Below, piece by piece: positions 1 to 4,843 of a DNA stretch of 5,217 nucleotides; within the stretch, counting starts at the first letter, position 1; each line of letters opens with the position of its first letter. The notes beneath the pieces are model-generated. The model had not been told where the DNA came from and made no database searches. It saw only the letters and a program-made list of their open reading frames with translations. The stretch is from JAPSGM01 sp036556985 (GTDB lineage: Bacteria; Chloroflexota; Limnocylindria; QHBO01): positions 1 to 5,217 of the forward strand of contig DATBIK010000097.1 of the NCBI GenBank assembly GCA_036556985.1. The letters are read 5' to 3'. A program made the position numbers and the translations under genes.

Positions 1-1373
1 ATCGGCTCGAAGCGGGCAGTGAAGTGGCGCAGCTGCGGCGGCTGCTCGACGATGCGGTAGCCGGGCAGCTCCCCGGCCCGCTCGGCGACCCAGCGCGCCA
101 CCTCGATGACATAGTCGATGTGCGACTGGGTGTATACCCGGCGCGGGATGGCGAGCCGGACGAGCTCCATGGCAGCCGGTTCTTCGCGGCCGTCGGGGTG
201 CATTCCGAACATGACCGTCCCGATCTCGCAGCCGCGGATTCCGCCCTCGCGGTAGAGCGCCACGGCCAGCGACTGGCCGGGGTAGGCCAGCGGCGGGATG
301 TGGGGCAGCAGCGCCCCGGCATCGATGTACACGGCATGCCCCCCGATGGGCTGGACGCACGGGATGCCCGCCTCGACGAGCGCCTCGCCCAGGTAGGCGG
401 TGGATCGGATCCGGTAGCGGAGGTAGTCGTCCTGCACGACCTCGCGGAGCCCCTGCGCGATGGCCTCGAGATCGCGGCCCGCCAGGCCGCCGTAGGTCGG
501 GAAACCCTCGGTCAGGATCTCCAGATTGCGCGCCTGCTCTGCCCAGGCATCGTCGTTCATGGCCAGCCAGCCGCCGATGTTGGCGATGCCGTCCTTCTTG
601 GCGCTCATCGTCATCCCATCGGCCAGGGAGGCCATCTCGCGCACGATGTCCACGATGGCGGCATCGGCGTAGCCATCCTCCCGCTGCTTGATGAACCAGG
701 CGTTCTCCGCGAAACGGCAGGCGTCCAGGAAGAGCGGGATGCCGTACCGATCACACACCGCGCGCACGGCGCGCAGGTTGGCGAGGCTCACCGGCTGGCC
801 GCCACCGGAGTTGTTCGTTACGGTGACCATGACCAGCGGGACGTGCTCGGCGCCGCGCTCGGCGATGCAGGCGTCGAGCGCATCGACGTCCAAGTTGCCC
901 TTGAAGGGATGGATGATCGATGGGTGCCGGCCCTCCTCGATGACGAGGTCGATCGCCTCGGCGCCGGTGTACTCGATGTTGGCTCGGGTGGTGTCGAAGT
1001 GCGTGTTCGACGGGATGACGTGGCCGGGACCGCCGACGACGCTGAACAGGATCCGCTCCGCGGCCCGGCCCTGGTGGGTGGGGATCACGTGCTTGTACGG
1101 GAACAGCTCGCGCACGCTCTCCAGGAACCGATACCACGACGGCGATCCGGCATAGCTCTCGTCCCCGCGCTGGATCGCGGCCCACTGCTCGGCCGACATG
1201 GCCCCGGTGCCCGAGTCGGTGAGCAGGTCGATGAGCACATCGGCGGCGTGGAGGTTGAAAAGGTTGTAGCCCGCCTCGCGCAGATGCCCGTCGCGCTCGG
1301 CGACGGTCGTCATCCGGATCGGCTCCACGCTCTTGATCCGGTGCGGCTCGATGATCGTCTTCCAGCGCTCCAT
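1..1373 (-). CDS. tnaA: Tryptophanase (tryptophan indole-lyase), C-terminal end cut by window edge
   Basis: PLP-dependent beta-eliminating lyase that splits L-tryptophan into indole, pyruvate and ammonia in the cytoplasm. 457 codons are visible; by comparison with E. coli TnaA only a few C-terminal residues are missing. The first Met aligns with the start of E. coli TnaA (MERWKTIIEPHRIKSVEP). Family landmarks are LIDLLTDSGTGAMS (48-60), IPTHQGR (97-103), NNSGGGQPVSLANL (187-200), FLDACRFAENA (215-225), the PLP-lysine motif MSAKKDG with Lys260 as the likely Schiff base, FPTYGGLAGRD (291-301), IGGHAVYIDAG (343-353), RLAIPRRVYTQ (406-416) and RHFTARF (449-455). The sister enzyme is tyrosine phenol-lyase. 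Here Asp127 (HFDTT) and Ile384 (CEIG) stand where that enzyme has Thr124 and Arg381, so tryptophanase is preferred, although the short loop before residue 126 is phenol-lyase-like. No good Shine-Dalgarno precedes the start, and the transcript may be leaderless. It diverges from the cupin gene. Confidence 0.93.
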   Translation of the reverse strand, partial: MERWKTIIEPHRIKSVEPIRMTTVAERDGHLREAGYNLFNLHAADVLIDLLTDSGTGAMSAEQWAAIQRGDESYAGSPSWYRFLESVRELFPYKHVIPTHQGRAAERILFSVVGGPGHVIPSNTHFDTTRANIEYTGAEAIDLVIEEGRHPSIIHPFKGNLDVDALDACIAERGAEHVPLVMVTVTNNSGGGQPVSLANLRAVRAVCDRYGIPLFLDACRFAENAWFIKQREDGYADAAIVDIVREMASLADGMTMSAKKDGIANIGGWLAMNDDAWAEQARNLEILTEGFPTYGGLAGRDLEAIAQGLREVVQDDYLRYRIRSTAYLGEALVEAGIPCVQPIGGHAVYIDAGALLPHIPPLAYPGQSLAVALYREGGIRGCEIGTVMFGMHPDGREEPAAMELVRLAIPRRVYTQSHIDYVIEVARWVAERAGELPGYRIVEQPPQLRHFTARFEP

Positions 1374-1377
1374 GCTC

Positions 1378-1387
1378 GGAGGATAAT
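1378..1387 (+). promoter_or_regulatory. Candidate RBS (GGAGGA) and overlapping -10 (GATAAT) for the cupin gene
   Basis: GGAGGA (1378-1383) sits 11 nt before the cupin ATG, slightly far for a Shine-Dalgarno. GATAAT (1382-1387) matches 5 of 6 bases of the -10 consensus and ends 7 nt before the same ATG. The two readings exclude each other: if GATAAT is the promoter the mRNA is leaderless and GGAGGA is not transcribed; if GGAGGA is a ribosome site the promoter lies within tnaA. No good -35 is visible, the best being CTTCCA near 1359 (3 of 6 matches). Confidence 0.4.
1380..1385 (-). promoter_or_regulatory. Candidate -10 element for tnaA (TATCCT)
   Basis: On the minus strand TATCCT (a TANNNT match) ends 6 nt before the tnaA ATG, the spacing expected for a leaderless mRNA that starts at or next to the start codon. 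It lies inside the 21-bp spacer and overlaps the candidate -10 of the opposite gene. No convincing -35 is visible; any -35 would lie inside the cupin coding sequence. The assignment is inferred from position and motif only. Confidence 0.4.
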
Positions 1388-1394
1388 CCACGCC

Positions 1395-1925
1395 ATGACC
1401 GGAACCGATGTCATCCCCGGCGCTCGCCAGCGCGGCGACGCCGACTCCATCTCGCTCTACGGCGTGCGCTTCCGCTTCGTGCTGCGGGCCGATGAGGCCC
1501 GGCGGGCGCTGTCGATCGTGGAGGTCGAGATCCCCCCGCAGACCCTCGTCAAGCCGCACCGCCACCGCGCGGAGGACGAGTACACGCTCGTCCTGGGCGG
1601 CACGCTGGGCGTCCGCCTCGGCGACGAGGAGCTCAGCGCCGGCCCCGGGACCTACCTGCGCAAGCCGCGGGGCATCCCGCACGCCATCTGGAACGCCGGT
1701 TCGGAAACGGCGCAGATCCTCGAGATCCTCGTCCCGGGCGGCTTCGAGCGCTACTTCGAGGAGATCGAGCCGATCCTCGAGCGGGGCCAGGGGGACGCGG
1801 CCGCCTACGAGACGCTCGCCGAGCGGTACGGCGTCGAGATCCTCGACGACTGGACCGAAGAGCTGGAGGCGGCGCACGGGGTGACACTGCGGGCGCCGGG
1901 CTACCAGCCGGGTGGCGGGGGCTGA
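1395..1925 (+). CDS. Small single-domain cupin protein, substrate unknown
   Basis: 176-residue cytoplasmic protein with one cupin beta-barrel. Motif 1 is PHRHRAEDEYTLVLGG (54-69), giving metal ligands His55, His57 and Glu62 in the HxH(x)4E(x)6G pattern. Motif 2 is RKPRGIPHAIWNAG (89-102), with His96 as the fourth ligand and Asn100 closing the pattern. All four ligands are present, so a metal-binding and possibly catalytic cupin is likely (dioxygenase, isomerase or sugar/aromatic-binding types are all possible). The C-terminal third (about 112-176) is acidic and helical-looking, with a Gly-rich tail. The ATG at 1395 is chosen because the protein starts just before the barrel and because tnaA occupies the opposite strand upstream. 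The same frame stays open leftward across the whole of tnaA, so an automatic caller could wrongly extend it. It is first gene of a plus-strand unit with the propeller-repeat and DUF427 genes. Confidence 0.88.
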   Translation: MTGTDVIPGARQRGDADSISLYGVRFRFVLRADEARRALSIVEVEIPPQTLVKPHRHRAEDEYTLVLGGTLGVRLGDEELSAGPGTYLRKPRGIPHAIWNAGSETAQILEILVPGGFERYFEEIEPILERGQGDAAAYETLAERYGVEILDDWTEELEAAHGVTLRAPGYQPGGGG

Positions 1926-1936
1926 CGGAGGACGAC

Positions 1937-2362
1937 ATGGGTGGATGGCAGCCACTCGGCGGACGGCTGGCCACCGGATCGGCGCCGGCGGTCACGAGCT
2001 GGGCCGAGAACGAGATGCAGGCCTTCGCCATCTGGGACGACGGCCAGCTCTGGGACAGCTACTGGGACGGCGCGGCCTGGCACGAATGGCATCCCCACGG
2101 CGGCGAACTGACCGGCAGCCCGGCGGCCTGCTCGTGGGGCGCGGACCGCATCGACGTCTTCGCGCGCGGCGCGGACGGCCGGCTGTGGCATCGCTGGTAC
2201 GTGCCGGCCGGCTGGCAGGACTGGGAGCGCCTCGACCTGGAGATCGCCTCCGACCCGGCCGCCTGCTCGTGGGGACCCGACCGCATCGACGTCTTCGCGC
2301 GCGGCGCCGACGGACAGCTCGCCCACGCGTCGTGGGACGGGGAGCGCTGGTCGACCGCGTGA
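1937..2362 (+). CDS. Three-repeat PLL/DUF346-type propeller-repeat protein, lectin-like
   Basis: 141-residue protein made almost wholly of three repeats of about 45 residues (about 4-51, 52-96, 97-141). Each follows the pattern W-x-x-LGG...SPAACSWG.DRIDVFARGADG-x-L-x-H...W. This is the signature of PLL/PHL-like lectins (DUF346 repeats), which form beta-propeller blades whose clefts bind sugars such as fucose; known members usually have about seven blades. Three blades cannot close such a ring, so the product would have to oligomerise, be a shortened relic, or fold differently. Repeats 2 and 3 are close to consensus, while repeat 1 is more diverged (AENEMQAFAIWDDGQLW). There is no signal peptide or membrane segment, so a cytoplasmic location is expected unless it is exported by another route. 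GGAGG at 1927-1931, 5 nt before the ATG, is a clear ribosome site. It starts 11 nt after the cupin stop, and its TGA overlaps the next start. A sugar-binding role is inferred from the family. Confidence 0.82.
   Translation: MGGWQPLGGRLATGSAPAVTSWAENEMQAFAIWDDGQLWDSYWDGAAWHEWHPHGGELTGSPAACSWGADRIDVFARGADGRLWHRWYVPAGWQDWERLDLEIASDPAACSWGPDRIDVFARGADGQLAHASWDGERWSTA
2119..2313 (+). repeat. Direct repeat, two copies of about 60 bp spaced 135 bp apart
   Basis: Positions 2119-2178 and 2254-2313 match at about 55 of 60 bases by hand count. They encode the core PAACSWG.DRIDVFARGADG of propeller repeats 2 and 3. The 135-bp period is exactly 45 codons, one blade. The high DNA identity points to a recent internal duplication or gene conversion between blades. 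Confidence 0.85.
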
Positions 2363-2856
2363 TGCGACCGCAGCGCGTCGAGCCGGGGCCAGGGCAGGCG
2401 TCGGTGTGGGACTACCCCCGCCCGCCGCGCGTGGAGCCGAGCGAGCGCCACGTGCGCGTTGAAATCGCAGATACGGTCGTGGCCGACACGCGCCGCGCGC
2501 TCCGCGTCCTCGAGACGGCGGGCGCGCCGGTCTGGTACCTCCCCGCCGCCGACGTCCGCCTCGACCTGCTGGTGCCCACCGAGCGCCGGACGGTGTGCGA
2601 GTGGAAGGGCGTGGCGCGCTACTACGACCTCCACGTCGGCGACCGCGTCTCGCGCGCCGCGGCGTGGACGTATCCGCAGCCGGCGGCCGGCTACGAGGCG
2701 CTTCGCGACCACGTCGCCTTCTACGCCGGGCGGGTGGACCTCGCCACCGTCGACGGCGAGCCCGCCACCCCGCAGCCCGGCGGCTTCTACGGAGGCTGGG
2801 TGACGTCCGACGTGGTCGGTCCCTTCAAGGGCGAGCCGGGCTCTGAGGGCTGGTAG
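2362..2856 (+). CDS. DUF427 family protein
   Basis: 164-residue soluble protein with the full set of DUF427 landmarks: SVWDYPRPPRVEP (14-26), a VVADTRRALRVLET segment (39-52), WYLPAADV (58-65), the TVCEWKGVARYYD core (77-89), AAAWTYPQPAAGYEAL (99-114), HVAFYAGRVD (117-126) and the C-terminal PQPGGFYGGWVTSD...GPFKG (138-157). The family is widespread in Actinobacteria and other bacteria and has no established biochemical function; none is proposed here. The ATG shares one base with the upstream TGA (TGATG at 2360-2364). The only purine-rich site, GGGGAG at 2339-2344, is 17 nt away, so translation probably depends on ribosomes finishing the propeller gene. The start is supported by the N-terminal motif beginning soon after it. 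It ends 11 bp from the stop of the convergent prenyltransferase gene. Confidence 0.9.
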   Translation: MRPQRVEPGPGQASVWDYPRPPRVEPSERHVRVEIADTVVADTRRALRVLETAGAPVWYLPAADVRLDLLVPTERRTVCEWKGVARYYDLHVGDRVSRAAAWTYPQPAAGYEALRDHVAFYAGRVDLATVDGEPATPQPGGFYGGWVTSDVVGPFKGEPGSEGW

Positions 2857-2867
2857 CGCTCCGGATC

Positions 2868-4250
2868 TCAGGCCAGGGCCGCCACCACGATCGCGATCGC
2901 GTACCCGGCGAGCAGTCCCACCCCGGTGAGGAGATGCAGGTTCACGTTCGTGCCCATGAAGGCCATGAGCGTGTAGGGGCTCGAGTAGTTGGCCTGGATC
3001 CCGCGGTGCACCCGCAGCGCGAGCGGTGCCGCCCCCAGGGCGAGCAGCGTGAACGGCGGCAGCAGGCCCACCGCAACACCGGCCAGGATGACCGCGAAGG
3101 CGCCGAGCGCCGCGACGAGGTAGATAGTCGTCACCGCGTCCGCCGACAGGCGCACCGGGAGCGTCCGCTTTCCGGCCGCGGCATCGCCGCTGCGATCCGG
3201 GATCTCGTTCACGTACAGGATCAGGGCGACCAGGATCGCCACCGGGACCGATGCCACCGCCGCTTCCCAGCTGAGCTGCCCGGTCTGCACCACGTAGGCG
3301 CCGAGCAGCATGGCCGGCCCGAAGCCGAGCGCCACCGCGATCTCGCCGAGGCCGCGGTAGACGAGCTTCAGGGGCGGGGCGGTGTAGGCCAGGCCGATGA
3401 GCACGCCAAGGACGCCGATCCCGAGCAGCAGCACCGAGCCCGTCATCCACACCAGCAGCAGGCCGATGAGGATCGCGGCACCGAACAGCGCGGCGTCGAG
3501 CGCCACCAGCTGACGGATGGTCAGCAGATCGTAGATGAGGACCCGAGACCCGCCACTGAACTGGGTGGGGTTGACGTTCGCCTCGTCGGCGCCGGACAGC
3601 GTGTCGAAGATGTCGTTCGCCACGTTGATGCCGAGGTGGGCGAACGCGCCGCCGAGCACGGTGAGCAGGGCGAGCCCCCAGTCGAACGCCCCGTTGCGTG
3701 CGGCGATGGCGATGCCGAGCAGGACCGGAACGAAGGTGGCCGACAGGAACGGCAGCCGCGTCGTGCGCAGGAACAGCCAGCCGGCGGCAAGCCGCGGGCG
3801 GATGGTGCGCCCCTTCTCGGCCGAGAGCTGGGCCAGGTAGTGGCGCGACTGCGGCACGGAGCGCTCCGAGTACTCGAAGAAGGGCACCTCCTGCTCGTCC
3901 CAGCCCCAGGCCCGGGCGGGCCGGAAGGTGACCTCGCCGCCGGCGTCGGCGGTGACGGCCGATCCCCACAGCTGCAGGTAGCGGCGCTCGTCGTAGCCCT
4001 CGCCCGGCTTGGGGCGGATGTGGCTGCCGCAGACGTTGACCTCGCGATCGGTCGGGATGGCAAGCAGCTCGCCGGCCGGCTGGCGGAGCACGACGACGCC
4101 GGCGGCGGCATCGGTCCGGAAGTCGGTGGCGACGCTGATCGGGTAGCCGTCGTCGTCCACCCAGGACACGACGACGAACGGGAATCGGTCGAGCCGCGCG
4201 AGGTCCTCGGCCGTCGCGTCGTGGGCCGGCACGCTGCCGCCGCGGGGCAT
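2868..4250 (-). CDS. Split-barrel (PNPOx-like) domain fused to a UbiA/MenA-type prenyltransferase
   Basis: 460-residue two-domain protein. Residues 1 to about 135 look like an FMN/F420-binding split-barrel domain (FPFVVVSWVDDDGYPISVA at 23-41, VVLRQPAGELLAIP at 53-66, LQLWGSAVTADAGGEVTF at 92-109). Residues about 155-460 form an integral membrane UbiA-family prenyltransferase with roughly nine hydrophobic helices. Its first Mg-diphosphate motif is NVANDIFDTLSGAD (209-222: Asn212, Asp213, Asp216, Asp222). The MenA-like AYTAPPLKLVYRGLGE lies at 288-303. The second motif is NEIPDRSGDAAAGKRTLPVRL (348-368: Asp352, Asp356). All catalytic aspartates are present. MenA-type enzymes attach a polyprenyl chain to dihydroxynaphthoate in menaquinone synthesis, but other aromatic acceptors are possible. 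The start is firm: AGGAGG (minus strand, 4263-4258) lies 7 nt before the ATG, which shares one base with the upstream gene's TGA. One uninterrupted frame links both domains. Coupling of a redox domain to prenylation is inferred. Confidence 0.9.
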   Translation of the reverse strand: MPRGGSVPAHDATAEDLARLDRFPFVVVSWVDDDGYPISVATDFRTDAAAGVVVLRQPAGELLAIPTDREVNVCGSHIRPKPGEGYDERRYLQLWGSAVTADAGGEVTFRPARAWGWDEQEVPFFEYSERSVPQSRHYLAQLSAEKGRTIRPRLAAGWLFLRTTRLPFLSATFVPVLLGIAIAARNGAFDWGLALLTVLGGAFAHLGINVANDIFDTLSGADEANVNPTQFSGGSRVLIYDLLTIRQLVALDAALFGAAILIGLLLVWMTGSVLLLGIGVLGVLIGLAYTAPPLKLVYRGLGEIAVALGFGPAMLLGAYVVQTGQLSWEAAVASVPVAILVALILYVNEIPDRSGDAAAGKRTLPVRLSADAVTTIYLVAALGAFAVILAGVAVGLLPPFTLLALGAAPLALRVHRGIQANYSSPYTLMAFMGTNVNLHLLTGVGLLAGYAIAIVVAALA

Positions 4251-4738
4251 CAGGCGGCCTCCTCGCGGGGCGCCGCGTAGCGCAGCGGCGGACGGGTCGT
4301 GTCGCCGTCCTCCCAGAGCAGGCAACGCTCCGGTGTGATCTCGATGACGGCCCGCTCGAAGAAGAGCGGGAGCGCCACGCGCGCCTTCAGGAAGCTGTCG
4401 ATCACCGGCTCCTTGCGACGCCACAGGTCGAGGATGAGCCGCTCCCAGTCGGAGTGCGGGTCGTCCTCGATGATCCGCGCCGTGCCCTGGATGGTGGCCC
4501 GGCCCGGCACGCCCTTCATGGCCACGGGATCGGACAGGGACAGCGAGACGTGCGGGTCGCGCTTCATGTGCTCGAGCTTCTTGCTGAACAGCGTGCTCGA
4601 GTGGAGGTAGATCCGCTCGCCGTCGTAGAGCGGGATGAGCGGGTGGGTCACGGGGCGGCCGTTGCGGCCGATCACCGTCAGCTCGCCCACGAGGGCCACC
4701 TCGAGCAACTGCTCGACGGGCTTCGGAAGCCATGCCAT
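4250..4738 (-). CDS. Pyridoxamine 5'-phosphate oxidase-like split-barrel flavin/F420-binding protein
   Basis: 162-residue cytoplasmic protein of the PNPOx-like split-barrel fold. Features in order are VALVGELTVIGRNGRPVTHPLIPLYDG (14-40, paired strands with the GRPVTHPL turn), RIYLHSSTLFSKKLEHMKRDPHVSLSLSD (42-70, the SS...KKLEHMKRDP cofactor-phosphate region), ATIQGTARIIEDD (81-93), and a helical region ending with FFERAVIEITPERCLLWEDGDT (126-147). Such proteins bind FMN, F420 or haem, and many are reductases; residues alone do not decide the cofactor, and true pyridoxal-phosphate synthesis (PdxH) is unlikely. The ATG at 4738 is preferred because GGGGAG lies 11 nt upstream (4755-4750 on the minus strand) and the fold begins at once; in-frame extension would run across the corA start. 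Its TGA overlaps the ATG of the fusion gene, so both act as one operon. The pairing of two split-barrel domains is notable. Confidence 0.88.
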   Translation of the reverse strand: MAWLPKPVEQLLEVALVGELTVIGRNGRPVTHPLIPLYDGERIYLHSSTLFSKKLEHMKRDPHVSLSLSDPVAMKGVPGRATIQGTARIIEDDPHSDWERLILDLWRRKEPVIDSFLKARVALPLFFERAVIEITPERCLLWEDGDTTRPPLRYAAPREEAA

Positions 4739-4778
4739 GTGGAGATGGTCTCCCCTGCGTCGGGACTCTGTCTTTCGC

Positions 4779-4792
4779 GCCGAAAAATCGGC
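4779..4792. repeat. Perfect inverted repeat GCCGA-AAAA-TCGGC
   Basis: A 5-bp stem with an AAAA loop, just downstream of the candidate TATCCT -10 of the minus-strand operon, where it would overlap the expected start of transcription. An 8-bp palindrome TCGGCCGA built from the same half-site lies at 4812-4819, inside the corA promoter area. It could be an operator or an mRNA 5' hairpin. It has no T-tract on the minus strand beyond the loop, so a terminator is unlikely. Short palindromes of this kind also occur by chance in GC-rich DNA. Confidence 0.35.
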
Positions 4793-4830
4793 TACCGCAG
4801 GATAGCGCATTTCGGCCGATGGCGCGCGAG

Positions 4831-4836
4831 TAGACT
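4831..4836 (+). promoter_or_regulatory. Candidate -10 element for corA (TAGACT)
   Basis: TAGACT (TANNNT) ends exactly 7 nt before the corA ATG, and no Shine-Dalgarno is visible between or before them. This again fits a leaderless mRNA. No clear -35 lies 16-18 nt upstream. Confidence 0.4.
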
Positions 4837-4843
4837 CGGCGCG

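Larger units (their letters stand above)
4739..4843. promoter_or_regulatory. Divergent intergenic region between the split-barrel operon and corA
   Basis: This is the longest non-coding stretch in the window (105 bp) and must hold both promoters. For the minus-strand operon, TATCCT (minus strand, 4804-4799), the same hexamer proposed for tnaA, would give a leader of about 50-55 nt carrying the GGGGAG ribosome site. For corA see the separate -10 entry. No recognisable -35 boxes are seen, and there is no riboswitch fold that I can identify. Confidence 0.45.

Noticed and set aside
24..1394. Long plus-strand open frame of about 457 codons antisense to tnaA, in frame with and leading straight into the cupin gene
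   Set aside because: It is the mirror of a clear tryptophanase on the minus strand, has no recognisable domain and is explained by high GC with few stop codons. The cupin protein has its own start at 1395.
1408..1884. Plus-strand 158-codon frame inside the cupin gene
   Set aside because: Ser/Arg/Ala-rich translation typical of a +1 shadow in GC-rich DNA; the cupin frame has both conserved motifs.
2059..3969. Minus-strand 636-codon frame across the propeller, DUF427 and prenyltransferase genes
   Set aside because: The translation is low-complexity Arg/Ala/Pro-rich and out of frame with the conserved UbiA and DUF427 proteins.
2934..4280. Plus-strand 448-codon frame antisense to the prenyltransferase fusion
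   Set aside because: Composition is Gln/Arg/His/Glu-rich as expected from the complement of a hydrophobic gene; no motif and no ribosome site.
4779..4792. Hairpin as an intrinsic terminator
   Set aside because: The stem is only 5 bp, the A/T run is the loop rather than a tail, and it lies upstream of both flanking genes, where no transcript needs to end.
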